From Bacteroidia bacterium (GTDB lineage: Bacteria; Bacteroidota; Bacteroidia; J057), in NCBI GenBank assembly GCA_033391075.1, contig JAWPMV010000001.1, positions 1,240,001 to 1,304,000 on the forward strand: a DNA stretch of 64,000 bases. Direction: 5' to 3'. Shown here one piece after another: positions 37,601 through 45,956 of the stretch. The position numbers and the translations under genes are program-made. The notes below the pieces were generated by a model. That model was not told the origin of the DNA and did not search any database. It saw only the letters and a program-made list of their open reading frames with translations. Numbering within the stretch: the first letter of the stretch is position 1; every line of letters begins with the position of its first letter.

Positions 37601-38119
37601 GCGGTATTGGATCGATTCTATTATGAAGATGATTTTCACTACCCAACCCTCATAGATGATGATGGAGTTTCTTTGGAAAGGATTTCTTTGAGTGTTCCCG
37701 CTTCGGAGGCCTCAAATTGGCATTCAGCAGCTTCTACCCTTCGTTTTGGCACTCCGGGCTATCCTAATAGTCAAGAGATAGATCAGAATTCAATGATTTC
37801 AGAAGTTCGTCTGGACAGAGAGAGTTTTACCCCTGATTTGGATGGAGTAGGGGATGTAGTAGCTATTGAATATGACTTCGATTTTAATGGAGCCAATGCT
37901 CGGGTAAGTGTATTGGATAGCCAGGGGAGACCAATCAAAATCCTTCAACAAAACACCTTGCTGGGAACAGAAGCCGGTTCTTTCTTTTGGGATGGAACAG
38001 ATGCTAAAGGTACGAAAGCCGATCTTGGAATCTACATCATTCTATTTGAACTCACCCAGGCAGAAAATGGTCAAAGACAGGTCTATAAATTACCTGTAGT
38101 TCTGGCAGCGAAATTCTAG
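34691..38119 (+). CDS. Large secreted protein with three lamin-tail domains and a FlgD-type end
   Basis: 1142 residues with a signal peptide ending CLSAQ. In order: a beta domain (about 23-215, ending SFFFDNIYVGPE); an SbsA-type Ig (about 219-315); lamin-tail domain LTD1 (about 328-480, beginning VVINEIFADPTPSQG); Ig2 (about 495-590); LTD2 (about 596-745, VVFTELFPDFSPSEG); Ig3 (about 758-850); LTD3 (about 855-1025, VLINEILFNPRSGG); and a FlgD_ig-like end (about 1035-1142, SVLDSQGRPIKIL ... LGIYIILFELTQ). The alternation of Ig and LTD is a hallmark of Bacteroidota surface proteins. The C-terminal FlgD-type fold serves as an export or anchor signal in these bacteria. Function is probably adhesive or binding; no enzyme site is visible. 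Confidence 0.87.
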   Translation: MNQFLSGIIGVILCLLPICLSAQLSEDFTDRDITNNPTWIGDDSLFSVTANEELQSQGNPLTETIYLATAQNQLNDIEWRIDLRYAFGPSGSNAIRIYLMADQSNMRAALQGYFLQIGESGSNDSYDLYRQDGTTITKIIDGVDGRAGSGVDVRIRVSRTLAGVWELYSDPSKTDNFQLEGSATDNTYNSTAWFGISVTHTSSRANSFFFDNIYVGPEVQDTMAPDLLSVNVLSATSLELHFSEAMESSSAGSAANYRLQPDDVAPANAQLDPTNAAKVILTLANPLVSGNSYSIEVSGLSDLAGNLMQGTQSQTFDYLEIESALAFDVVINEIFADPTPSQGLPEAEFLELFNRSNKVLDLQNWSISNGSTVGLLPAHVMGPGELLILTRDTDAGRYSPLGTTISPTNWTTLVNSGDNLGLRSADGVLIDTVDYEPEWFRDEFKAGGGFSLERINPDNLDCPSKANWASTVNAQGGTPGAFNSIFNPNPENDPPALASVAVLDPQNLELCFDEPMDAASLNNLGIYTLTGIGAPLSAEAQGPDFECVRLSFSTALQLGQIYQLEVDAAVVDCSGNAMGSMSSLPVVLARPAQAHEVVFTELFPDFSPSEGLPDAEFVEIYNRTAEVLDLSGSVLTDGGGFALINNLQIFPNEYVILCKLDDAEEFESFGKTVGLDGFPSLGNATDSLTFFAVSGDVLDFVYYSDDWYGDPDKASGGFSLEKIDPNYLDCNQPDNWRASEALDGGTPGSENSINGSYTDTELPLISGIRILGSNGLELIFSEQMDPASLEMLSNYVAGQGIGTPILAMATAPHYTSVRLSFDQDFQENILYTLDVAGLLDCASNELEGSFSFGLPLPAQIGDVLINEILFNPRSGGADYVEIANVSEKILDLKSLRIGEIFPETDSIFNSDPLTTTSVLFFPGQLICLTADAGFQIQQYQPIAAANFLEMESFPSYDDGSGECVIFSDSGAVLDRFYYEDDFHYPTLIDDDGVSLERISLSVPASEASNWHSAASTLRFGTPGYPNSQEIDQNSMISEVRLDRESFTPDLDGVGDVVAIEYDFDFNGANARVSVLDSQGRPIKILQQNTLLGTEAGSFFWDGTDAKGTKADLGIYIILFELTQAENGQRQVYKLPVVLAAKF

Positions 38120-38240
38120 CTTTTTCTTATTAAATATCCCCTTTCCTATGTAAGTAGCTCTATTATCTTGCTATTTTATTTACTCTGATAATATGTAATT
38201 TAATATAATTGTAATATTGGAGTAGGTTAATAGATTGTAC

Positions 38241-39032
38241 ATGGATAATAAAAAGCGTAGCAAGCTTTCTCTTGGAAAAAGGTTAAAAGACCAACTTAAA
38301 CTGCAGCGCAAGAGGACATGGTTCTTGTTTGCTGGCTTGATTCTGATCAGTTCCGGCGGATACTATGAGGCGAACCGGGAGAGAAACGCGAATCTTAATT
38401 TTGCTGAGCTCGCTTATGAAGAGTTTATAGACGAACTGGATGGCAATTATAAGAAAGGCCTGATCTTTTTCCATACAGACTATTGCTATCCCTGTCAGCG
38501 TATCAATGAAGTCTTTATGGGAGATGTAGCGGCTATTGAATTAGTGCAAAGCAATTTTCTCCCCTACAAGCTGGATGCATTTGAAAAAGAGCCGGGAATG
38601 ATGTTGGCGGAGAAATATAAGGTAGACAAATACCCCACCTTTTTGATTATAGATGATGATGGAACAGAGATCGGAAGAAGTAGTTTTGAGGGAGATAAAG
38701 AAAAATTTCTAGCTGAAATACGATCTTTTGTTGGAGAAAAAGGGAAGGCTAAAAAATCAGAGCTTCAATACAAAAAGAAGGAAACCCGCTATGCTTTAGC
38801 CCTCAGTTCCTATGAGAAATACACAGAAGCAAGAAATAATGCTATGTTGAAAAGGGAGATTTGGGATAAAGAGATTTGGATCGAAGATACAGACGGCCAA
38901 AGCTATGAACTTCTCCTGGGCAAATTTGACAATAAAAATGATGCCCGTCTGGCCAAAAAATACCTCAATTCATGGGAAGGTATTGATAGTGAAATTCGCC
39001 CCCTCAAGGCCCATGCGCAATCTTATCAATAA
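38241..39032 (+). CDS. Membrane-anchored thioredoxin-like protein with SPOR-like end
   Basis: 263 residues from the ATG at 38241 (the upstream TTG at 38235 adds only two residues). A basic N-terminus leads to a membrane helix (about 27-42, WFLFAGLILISSGG). Then a thioredoxin fold with CYPC (Cys82 and Cys85), KYPTFLIIDDDG, and a final 65 residues of strand-helix-strand (YELLLGKFDNKNDARLAKKYL) that resembles a SPOR domain, which binds denuded septal peptidoglycan. The active site should be periplasmic and reduce or oxidise disulfides, possibly at the division site. The SPOR reading is tentative. Confidence 0.8.
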   Translation: MDNKKRSKLSLGKRLKDQLKLQRKRTWFLFAGLILISSGGYYEANRERNANLNFAELAYEEFIDELDGNYKKGLIFFHTDYCYPCQRINEVFMGDVAAIELVQSNFLPYKLDAFEKEPGMMLAEKYKVDKYPTFLIIDDDGTEIGRSSFEGDKEKFLAEIRSFVGEKGKAKKSELQYKKKETRYALALSSYEKYTEARNNAMLKREIWDKEIWIEDTDGQSYELLLGKFDNKNDARLAKKYLNSWEGIDSEIRPLKAHAQSYQ

Positions 39033-39231
39033 ATTTCCTCATAAAATCATCTATATTTCTATATTTACCTTTCTTTAAGCATTCCTCCTGCGCCCGGAAC
39101 CAAAGAGGTTTCTTTGCTCTGCTGTGACAAACAGGAGATGAATTGACCAAATGCGAATTATTTCGAAAGCGGAATAATGTTTGCATTTTTGTTGAAACTG
39201 TATTTCAAACGGAATATAAGCGTTCTCATTT

Positions 39232-40371
39232 ATGTTGAAGAAAGGTGCGATTATCGTATTGACGATAATAGTTACTTCCTTGCTTTTTGATGCAACTCCC
39301 CCACAAAGTCAAGCAGGTATAATGACAGCCATCGAAGATGATCCCCATAAACTCGGGACCTATCTTAGGATAATGAAAGCGCCTGGCATTGACAAAATTT
39401 TCACCCACTTACACCACAAAAAACGATTTAACGGATCCGTCCTGGTTATGCAGGAAGGGGAGACTTTGTATAAGAAAAGTTTTGGTTATGCCAATATGCG
39501 TACAAAGGAAAATCTGGATGAGCATTCTGCTTTCCAGTTGGCATCGGTTTCCAAAATATTTACAGCTTATGCTGTAGTGCTCCTTCAGCAGGAAGGGAAG
39601 CTGAATATAGAGGATAAAGTTGCCGATCATATCAAAGGCTGGCCGTATGATAATATGAGCATAAAAAACCTGCTCAACCATCGTTCGGGAATGTCGCGGT
39701 ATATGGCAGTAGCGAGTTGGTATTGGAAGAACTGGAGAAAGGACATGAGCAATGATGATGTATTGAAACAGTTCATTCGTCATAAGCCTCCGATCTTCTT
39801 TCGCCCGGATCGCAATTTCAATTATTGCAATACCAATTATGTGATCCTGGCTTCTTTGGTAGAGGAAGTTTCGGGCATGCCCTTTGAGGAGTTTATGCAG
39901 GAGAGAATCTTTACTCCTTTGGAAATGAAGGATGCGATGATTTTTGGAAGAGGGCAGGGGATGGAGATTCCCCATGAGGCGGAAGGCTATAAAGCAGGAC
40001 GAAGAGGGTATTATAAAGCCCCCAATGACTACATCGATGGTGTATGGGGAGATAAGAATATGTTTGCCAGTATTTCTGATCTTGAAAAATTTGACGAAGG
40101 ACTGAGAAAATATAAACTCCTGGATGAAGAGCACACAGCTTTGCTTTTTGAGCCAGGATCAAAATGGCGTAAATACAATTATGGTTTAGGTTGGAGACTC
40201 AAAAGAGGAGAGGAAAATCTGATCTATCATTTCGGCTGGTGGCGTGGATACAGAACCTGTTACATTAAAGATCCCACGAACGACCTGACCCTGATCATTC
40301 TTACAAACCGTGACCACCCAGGTCTGAATGTAGATTATTGGAAAGTCTATAAACAGATCCTCGACACCTGA
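39232..40371 (+). CDS. Serine hydrolase of the beta-lactamase/PBP class C fold
   Basis: 379 residues. The catalytic serine motif is S105-V-S-K108 (LASVSKIFTAY), the tyrosine motif is Y198-C-N200, and the third box is an HFG-type triad in YHFGWWRGYRT. These are the three signatures of class C beta-lactamases, DD-peptidases and esterases. The N-terminal hydrophobic part (about residues 5-20) can be a membrane or signal segment. Peptidase, esterase or lactamase activity cannot be told apart from sequence. The gene stands alone between AT-rich spacers. Confidence 0.9.
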   Translation: MLKKGAIIVLTIIVTSLLFDATPPQSQAGIMTAIEDDPHKLGTYLRIMKAPGIDKIFTHLHHKKRFNGSVLVMQEGETLYKKSFGYANMRTKENLDEHSAFQLASVSKIFTAYAVVLLQQEGKLNIEDKVADHIKGWPYDNMSIKNLLNHRSGMSRYMAVASWYWKNWRKDMSNDDVLKQFIRHKPPIFFRPDRNFNYCNTNYVILASLVEEVSGMPFEEFMQERIFTPLEMKDAMIFGRGQGMEIPHEAEGYKAGRRGYYKAPNDYIDGVWGDKNMFASISDLEKFDEGLRKYKLLDEEHTALLFEPGSKWRKYNYGLGWRLKRGEENLIYHFGWWRGYRTCYIKDPTNDLTLIILTNRDHPGLNVDYWKVYKQILDT

Positions 40372-40742
40372 GACTACATACAAACCCTTTGTATACTTCC
40401 ATTTTGTTGCGATCGCACAGTCTTTGACTGTGCGATATGCTTTTAGGGATTTGTGTAAAAAGAAATGGCTCCATCTGGGGATAGATGGAGCACATTGAGT
40501 TTGGGGTATTAGGTAGGTTAATAGGGAAAATCAAAATGAAATCTATCATTTGATCTTCAACACTAAGATAGAAAAAAAATGTACTTGCACAAAGTAATAG
40601 TCTGAGACCCGAACTATATGTGGCGTAAAAAAATCAAGCCTTTCTATCATTTTTGATCAAGATATTGACGCTTCCCGCAAAATACTTACATGAAAAGATG
40701 GAGCTGGATGTGAAAGGTAAATTTTCTATATTTCTCCGCTAT
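40372..40742. other. Intergenic gap with a REP-like hairpin
   Basis: A 371-base gap between a plus-strand and a minus-strand gene. ATCGCACAGTC-TTT-GACTGTGCGAT at 40412-40436 is a perfect hairpin with 11-base arms, similar in core to the one at 21500-21514, and could act as a terminator of the hydrolase gene. The remainder is AT-rich; an open frame at 40653-40880 has no recognised features. No regulatory riboswitch for crcB was seen here. Confidence 0.5.
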
Positions 40743-41108
40743 TTATTTGCTATTAGAGAAAATAAAGGCCAATACGGCCAGGCAGGCCGCAACGGAAGCA
40801 AGGACATATATAGAGGCCAGAAGCATTTTCCCTTCCTCCAACAGACGGAAAGTTTCCAGGCTAAAGGTAGAAAAGGTTGAGAAGCCTCCGCAAAAGCCTA
40901 CAAGGACAAGTAGCTTTAGTCCTTCGTCCAAATTGAGATGTTTCTCGACGTACACCCAGGCCAAAGCCAGCACTACACAACTGAGGATATTCGCAGCAAA
41001 AGTAGCGCTGGGAAAACCAGAACTGTGCTTGCCAAGCCAGAGGGATAATGCATAGCGAAGAATACTTCCCAATCCTCCCCCAATAAATACGGCTAAAAAT
41101 GGGTTCAT
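40743..41108 (-). CDS. crcB: Fluoride ion exporter (CrcB/Fluc)
   Basis: 121 residues with four membrane helices. It has the Fluc signatures GGGLGSILRY near residues 10-19, the ANILSC region in TM2, and GFCGGFSTFSTFS near 73-85, which forms the fluoride pore with its Phe-box. Fluc works as a dimer of small subunits and lets F- leave the cytoplasm. Many bacteria need two genes, but a single homodimer gene is common too. Its start overlaps the stop of the upstream lipoprotein gene by 4 bases, so they share one transcript. No fluoride riboswitch motif is visible upstream. Confidence 0.95.
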   Translation of the reverse strand: MNPFLAVFIGGGLGSILRYALSLWLGKHSSGFPSATFAANILSCVVLALAWVYVEKHLNLDEGLKLLVLVGFCGGFSTFSTFSLETFRLLEEGKMLLASIYVLASVAACLAVLAFIFSNSK

Positions 41109-41704
41109 GAGCCTGCCAGTTTTGCTTCTACGATGCTTTTGAATGATTCATTGAGCCAGGGGACTTCATTATGAATTTTCAGTCTGTGAGAACTGTAAAG
41201 ACCACTTTCATCGAAATATACCTGTATTCTCACATCGAGATTGTACAACCAGCTTTCCATATGACTACGGGATTCAAAGTAGCTGAATCGTTCTCCCACT
41301 CTCACCAGCTTTTGTTCTTGCAACTGGATGCTGCTGGCATACTCGGGCAATACTTGTGCGATCAGGGTATCTCCTGATTCATCTTGAGTGAAATAATCTG
41401 TTAATCCTTCCTGATCGAAATATTCCTCATAGGCATAGACCAGATCCCTGATCAGCGGACAGTTTAGACTGGCCTGATCCGAACTGAGTTGATAAACAGA
41501 ATCTTCTCGGCTTTGAGGAGTTACATTCAGATTATAAACCTCCTTTTGATATGCACGAGCCGTCGCACAACTTTCTTCCAGTTGAGCATACAATCCCTTT
41601 AATCCATCTGCTACTTTTCGCTCCGGCTCACGAGAACAGGAGATCAGGGCTGGAAGCAGGAGGAAGAAAAGTATATGCCTGATTTTAGCTTGATTTTGCA
41701 TCAT
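41105..41704 (-). CDS. Lipoprotein of unknown function upstream of crcB
   Basis: 199 residues. The signal sequence ends in the lipobox ALISC. The mature part is helical at first (GLKGLYAQLEESCATARAYQ) with a beta-rich second half containing YLYNLDVRIQVYF-like text and HRLKIHNEVPWL. I do not recognise the family. Its stop overlaps crcB's start, so they are translated together. A link to fluoride is not expected. Periplasmic or outer-membrane localisation is likely. Confidence 0.68.
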   Translation of the reverse strand: MMQNQAKIRHILFFLLLPALISCSREPERKVADGLKGLYAQLEESCATARAYQKEVYNLNVTPQSREDSVYQLSSDQASLNCPLIRDLVYAYEEYFDQEGLTDYFTQDESGDTLIAQVLPEYASSIQLQEQKLVRVGERFSYFESRSHMESWLYNLDVRIQVYFDESGLYSSHRLKIHNEVPWLNESFKSIVEAKLAGS

Positions 41705-41788
41705 GTGTAAGGGCTAAATCTAACATGAGAAGATAATGTTGCTTTTTGGATTTATTTGCCACGAGAATCTGACATTTTTTTAAAGGAA

Positions 41789-43324
41789 TCAGGATTCTAT
41801 CAGGATATCTCCCGACATTTCTTCCGGTATACTTAGTCCCATGAGCGTGAGGATGCTGGGAGCCAGGTCTCCTAGTTTACCCGTAGCAGGCTTAAGTCGA
41901 TAGGTATTTTCCGGATCAAATAGAATAAGAGGTACCAAAGCAGTTGTATGGGCTGTATGAGGGCTCCCATCTGAATTCTGCATTTTATCAGAATTGCCAT
42001 GATCGGAAGTAAGGAGGACTTTGTAGCCTTGCTCCATCGCAACCTTTACGATAGCTTCAGAACAGGCATCAACGGTCTCGCAGGCCTTTACAGCAGCCTC
42101 AAAAACCCCTGTATGCCCTACCATATCAGGATTGGCGAAGTTTAGGCATACGAAATCAACCTCTCCTTTCTCAATCTCCGGAATGATCTTGTCCCGGATA
42201 TCATAGGCACTCATTTCCGGTTTAAGGTCATAGGTGGCTACTTTGGGAGAAGGACAGATCATGTATGCTTCTCCGGGCATTTGCTCTTCTCTTCCTCCAT
42301 TAAAGAAAAAGGTAACATGAGGATATTTTTCAGTTTCTGCTATCCGGATCTGTTTTTTCCCCTGATTAGAAAGGTATTCTCCCAGGCCATTCTTTATCTG
42401 GTCCTTTTCATATAAAACATGTAATCCCTGAAACTTCTCATCGTAGCGGGTCATGGTTGCATAATGAAGGTCTAAAGTCTTCATTCCAGCATCGGGCATA
42501 TCTTCCTGCGTGAGTACATGAGTCAATTGTCTTCCTCGATCCGTACGAAAGTTGTAAAAGAGGAGGGCATCTCCATCGGCAATCTTTGAGACAGGAACAC
42601 CATCTTTTACTATAACTGATGCTTCAACAAATTCATCTGTAATCTCAGCATCATAAGAAGCCTGGATCGCATCGGCCGCAGAAGTAAAGGCTTTTCCCTT
42701 ACCTTCAATCAAAAGATCATAAGCCAGTTTCACTCTTTCCCAGCGCTTATCTCTATCCATGGCATAGTATCTTCCTATAATCGTGGCGATCTCTCCACAG
42801 CCTTCTTTTTTCATATGGGCTTCCAAATCGGCTATATAAGATTTTCCTCCATCGGGTGCAGTATCTCTTCCATCTGTAAAGACATGAATGTAGACTCCTG
42901 CAAGATTTTCTTTGGCAAGGAAACTTATGATCCCCTTTAAATGATCGATACTACTATGAACGCCACCGTCACTTAATAACCCAAGTAGGTGAAGGGGCTT
43001 ATTTTTGTCTTTACAATAGGAAAGCAATTCCTGAAAAGACTGGTTTTTTGCGAATTCTCCCGATTTTATTTCATGGTTAATTCGCACCAAATCCTGATAA
43101 ACGATCCTCCCGGCACCAATATTCATATGACCCACTTCTGAGTTGCCCATTTGACCCTCCGGAAGGCCGACAGCATTGCCTGAGGCCTCAAGTTTACAGC
43201 TTGATTGCTCTTTGAGGGCTTTGTCATAAAAGGTCGTTTTCGCGGATTGAATGGCGCTAACTGCAGGATTATCTGCAATTCCCCAACCGTCTTGGATGAT
43301 TAAAATTACTTTTCCAGAATTCAT
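41789..43324 (-). CDS. gpmI: 2,3-bisphosphoglycerate-independent phosphoglycerate mutase
   Basis: 511 residues from the ATG at 43322-43324; the ORF begins 39 bases further upstream (43363), but the extra residues are not part of the family. It has the metal-binding Asp12 in IIQDGWG, the catalytic Ser62 in GNSEVGHMNIG, and TSDHGNSD near the C-terminus. These residues bind two Mn/Zn ions and carry the phospho-Ser intermediate. It converts 3- to 2-phosphoglycerate in glycolysis and gluconeogenesis, in the cytoplasm. It lies alone on the minus strand. Confidence 0.96.
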   Translation of the reverse strand: MNSGKVILIIQDGWGIADNPAVSAIQSAKTTFYDKALKEQSSCKLEASGNAVGLPEGQMGNSEVGHMNIGAGRIVYQDLVRINHEIKSGEFAKNQSFQELLSYCKDKNKPLHLLGLLSDGGVHSSIDHLKGIISFLAKENLAGVYIHVFTDGRDTAPDGGKSYIADLEAHMKKEGCGEIATIIGRYYAMDRDKRWERVKLAYDLLIEGKGKAFTSAADAIQASYDAEITDEFVEASVIVKDGVPVSKIADGDALLFYNFRTDRGRQLTHVLTQEDMPDAGMKTLDLHYATMTRYDEKFQGLHVLYEKDQIKNGLGEYLSNQGKKQIRIAETEKYPHVTFFFNGGREEQMPGEAYMICPSPKVATYDLKPEMSAYDIRDKIIPEIEKGEVDFVCLNFANPDMVGHTGVFEAAVKACETVDACSEAIVKVAMEQGYKVLLTSDHGNSDKMQNSDGSPHTAHTTALVPLILFDPENTYRLKPATGKLGDLAPSILTLMGLSIPEEMSGDILIES

Positions 43325-43530
43325 GGGGCAAAGGTATAATTTATTGGCTAGTGCTGGCAACATTTTTGCTATTTCTAGCCTATAAAGCCCAGATATTTAT
43401 TAGCTGGATTTAAAAAAAGACAATTTTATAGTACTGAAATTCGTGAAAAACTTTCCACCCCATTGTATTGGCACGGTTATGGTACTACTTACATCCGAAA
43501 GCAAATGATTGATTTCACAGTTCCGAAAGT

Positions 43531-43920
43531 ATGAGATTTTTCTTAACCATAACTTTGCTTTTCATCACGATGATGGTGAGTCTAGAGCTTGTAAGCGCAC
43601 AGCCTTCAGGCCGCACCTTCAACACGGTCACGGAGAGTTTAGTCGAAGGAAAAGCAGACCAACTAGCAGATTATTTCGCACAGCGTGTCGAGATTTCCAT
43701 TAACGGTACGACTCGCGTATATAATAGATCGCAGGCCAGACACGTGATGAGAGACTTTTTCCAGAAATACCCCCCTGATGGTTTCAGCCTGAGACACAAA
43801 GGAGATACCGGTGATACGACATTCCTTATAGGTCGTTACCGAAGCCGAAGCGGTTCGTTTGATGTGAACATCTTTATGAACAATCGAAATGATGAGGTAG
43901 TAGAAATAAGGTTTGAATGA
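43531..43920 (+). CDS. DUF4783 secreted protein beside nadC
   Basis: 129 residues with a signal peptide ending LVSAQ. The mature part has the NTF2-like arrangement of DUF4783: TVTESLVEGKADQLADYF, then VEISINGTTRVYNRSQARH, then GRYRSRSGSFDVNIFM, and a closing VVEIRFE strand. This group is found in Bacteroidota next to nadC; what it does is unknown. A very strong terminator comes after it, so despite the synteny the two are likely separate transcripts or only weakly linked. Confidence 0.88.
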   Translation: MRFFLTITLLFITMMVSLELVSAQPSGRTFNTVTESLVEGKADQLADYFAQRVEISINGTTRVYNRSQARHVMRDFFQKYPPDGFSLRHKGDTGDTTFLIGRYRSRSGSFDVNIFMNNRNDEVVEIRFE

Positions 43921-43978
43921 TATAATTGAGAATTTAAGCACAAGCTTTATTATTGAAATCTTTTCAAAAAAATTACCT

Positions 43979-44012
43979 AGCGGTTCTCAGACGAGAACCG
44001 CTTTTTATTTTT
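43979..44012 (+). terminator. Strong rho-independent terminator
   Basis: AGCGGTTCTC (43979-43988) pairs perfectly with GAGAACCGCT (43993-44002) over a 4-base loop, followed by TTTTTATTTTT. It separates the DUF4783 gene from nadC. Confidence 0.92.
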
Positions 44013-44057
44013 GCAAATTAATCAGGACTTTTACGGCCTAATAAAGCAATCATATCT

Positions 44058-44915
44058 ATGCCTGATTTTCTCAATGACCCTCGCACCGATCAAATCATAG
44101 CAGCCGCTCTTCAGGAAGACATTGGTCCTGGTGATTATACCAGCCTTTCTACTATACCTGAAGGCCTGCATGCCAAAGCCAGATGCCTGATCAAGGATGA
44201 GGGGATTTTGGCGGGTATGGAAATTGCCAGAAGAATCTTTGAAAAAGTAGATCCGAAATTGGAGATGGAAGATCTTCTCAAGGAAGGTACATCAGTAAAA
44301 TATGGAGATGAGGCCTTTTATGTAAGTGGAGATCCCCGATCCATTTTACAGGCAGAGCGTTTGGTATTAAATATCATGCAGCGCATGAGTGGAATCGCAA
44401 CCTACACCCATAAAGTAAGTAAGGAGTTGGAAGGCCTGAAATGTAAGGTGCTGGATACCCGTAAAACGACTCCCCTGATCCGTCATCTCGAAAAATGGGC
44501 CGTTCATATTGGAGGAGGAGTAAATCACCGTTTCGGGCTGTATGATATGGTGATGATCAAGGACAACCATATTGATTATGCGGGCGGTATCCCACAGGCT
44601 ATTCAGGCCTGTAAAGCGTATCTGAAAGCTCACAATCTTGATCTTAATATAGAAGTCGAAACCCGCAATCTTGAAGAAGTAAAGATAGCCCTGGATGAGG
44701 GAGGAGTCTATCGCATTATGCTAGACAATATGTCTTTGGAAATGATGAAAGAAGCTGTCGAATTGATCGACGGTAGAACTCAAACCGAAGCTTCAGGGGG
44801 AATTACAGTAGAAAGAGTGAAAGCAGTAGGAGAAACCGGAGTCGATTATATATCTATGGGAGCGTTGACTCATTCTGTGAAGAGTATGGATATTAGTCTG
44901 AAGGCGGTGAAATAA
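44058..44915 (+). CDS. nadC: Nicotinate-nucleotide pyrophosphorylase (quinolinate PRTase)
   Basis: 285 residues. Recognisable parts are ALQEDIGPGDYTS near 17-29 (the entry helix), the RMSGIATYT segment, DTRKTTPLIRHLEKWA at about 135-150, GGGVNHRFGLYDMVMIKDNH and the terminal EASGGITVERVKA/TGVDYISMGALTHS. These are the PRPP- and quinolinate-binding residues of type II phosphoribosyltransferases. It turns quinolinate and PRPP into nicotinate mononucleotide, the last step of de novo NAD synthesis. Downstream is the unusual structured intergenic element. Confidence 0.96.
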   Translation: MPDFLNDPRTDQIIAAALQEDIGPGDYTSLSTIPEGLHAKARCLIKDEGILAGMEIARRIFEKVDPKLEMEDLLKEGTSVKYGDEAFYVSGDPRSILQAERLVLNIMQRMSGIATYTHKVSKELEGLKCKVLDTRKTTPLIRHLEKWAVHIGGGVNHRFGLYDMVMIKDNHIDYAGGIPQAIQACKAYLKAHNLDLNIEVETRNLEEVKIALDEGGVYRIMLDNMSLEMMKEAVELIDGRTQTEASGGITVERVKAVGETGVDYISMGALTHSVKSMDISLKAVK

Positions 44916-44954
44916 GGGTTTTATTCTTTTTTCTTTAGATAAGGTTAGTTTCTT

Positions 44955-45132
44955 CTTCTTTTCCTTAGATGAAAAGAAGCAAAAATCAAGCTGCTGCAAA
45001 GCCGGCACACATTCCGGCCCCCGCACCCGATGCAGCAGCGAGGCCCCGGCAGCGCCAATCGGGAAAAGGGGCGGCTAAGTGCGGCTGGTTCTTGGCGCTG
45101 CGATTTTGGCTCCACCTTTTCTAAAAAGGTGG
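44955..45132. repeat. Structured GC-rich intergenic element, series of hairpins
   Basis: Within 178 bases there are five inverted repeats, two of them nested: CTTCTTTTC (44955-44963) with GAAAAGAAG (44971-44979); GCTGCTGCA (44990-44998) with TGCAGCAGC (45031-45039), which encloses GCCGG (45001-45005) with CCGGC (45014-45018); CAGCGCCAA (45050-45058) with TTGGCGCTG (45092-45100); and CCACCTTTT (45112-45120) with AAAAGGTGG (45124-45132). The section is far richer in GC than the rest of the window. The rest of the 407-base gap between nadC and the next gene is A-rich and shows no gene. It is probably an interspersed repeat or RNA element. Confidence 0.7.
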
Positions 45133-45321
45133 AAATAAACCCAAATAAAAAAGATGGAAACAAGCCCCAAAATCACCACCCAAACAAAAAGGGAAAAACA
45201 AAAAAAGAAGGAACCAGTACTGTGAGAACACTATCTATAGACTATCGACTTCCTATAAATGAAGAACATTCTCTCTGGTCCCTTTATTTAAGATCTGGTT
45301 ATATTTTTAGACTAGATGTAT

Positions 45322-45873
45322 TTAGTTTCCTGATAGGCTTTTAGCTTGCTTGATCCATTCATTTCTTTCTATCATACTCACATTTATCTCTAAAGCCTTT
45401 GCTAAGGTGGGCACATCAGTAGCACTTAGGTTTCCTATTTGGGCGTATTGAAAAATGCCAATGGCATTCAATTTCTTTTCGGTGGCTGGACCTACTCCTT
45501 TGATCCGTTTGAGGTTCTCTTTGCTAGCAGAATCACCTGATCCCCAGGGAAAAGCTTCGCTTTTAGGCTTAGGAGATACAGGAGATGAAGGCTTTTTGCT
45601 GCTCCCCCCTTTTTTAGGATCTTTTTCCTTTGGGTCTTTGGAAACCTTAGGGGATTTTTTGCTTTTAGGAGCTTTCTTTTTTTCCGCCTTTAACAAATCT
45701 TCATGAGCTTCTGTTAAGGCTTTATATTTTTTAGATAGCTTGCTTAGCTTTGCTTCAAGCTTATTTACTTTTCGGTTAAGTTTTCGCTCAGATTTGAAGC
45801 TTTCTTTCAAAGATTTTTTTAAATCCTTGCTGGACTTCTTGCATGCTTTGAGCTTTTTTTCGGCTTTTCCCAC
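45322..45873 (-). CDS. Coiled-coil and helix-hairpin-helix protein
   Basis: 183 residues. Residues 1-75 are strongly charged helix (KKLKACKKSSKDLKKS, KLEAKLSKLSKKYKAL), probably a coiled coil. A lysine/serine/proline-rich linker follows to about 105. The C-terminal 75 residues contain LKRIKGVGPATEKKLNAIGI and a final segment with IERNEWIKQAKSL, the helix-hairpin-helix-type domain seen at the ends of some ribosomal L21- and NADH-dehydrogenase-associated proteins of Bacteroidota. The HhH suggests binding of nucleic acid or of a protein partner. The role is unknown. No signal peptide. Confidence 0.78.
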   Translation of the reverse strand: MGKAEKKLKACKKSSKDLKKSLKESFKSERKLNRKVNKLEAKLSKLSKKYKALTEAHEDLLKAEKKKAPKSKKSPKVSKDPKEKDPKKGGSSKKPSSPVSPKPKSEAFPWGSGDSASKENLKRIKGVGPATEKKLNAIGIFQYAQIGNLSATDVPTLAKALEINVSMIERNEWIKQAKSLSGN

Positions 45874-45956
45874 AGAGTCTTACTAAAATTAAGAAATTGT
45901 TAAGTAGTGTTAATTTAAAGTTAAGTCATTTTCTACTCTGGACAAAATTCCTTAAA

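Noticed and set aside
40653..40880. 75-codon frame on the plus strand opposite the end of crcB
   Set aside because: It overlaps the crcB gene on the other strand and has no features of a real protein.
41705..41788. Fluoride riboswitch upstream of the crcB operon
   Set aside because: I looked for the conserved core and pseudoknot arrangement and did not find it in this spacer.
45030..45344. 104-codon open frame on the plus strand
   Set aside because: It runs through the hairpin element and A-rich DNA, has no family features and looks like a by-product of the GC-rich repeat.
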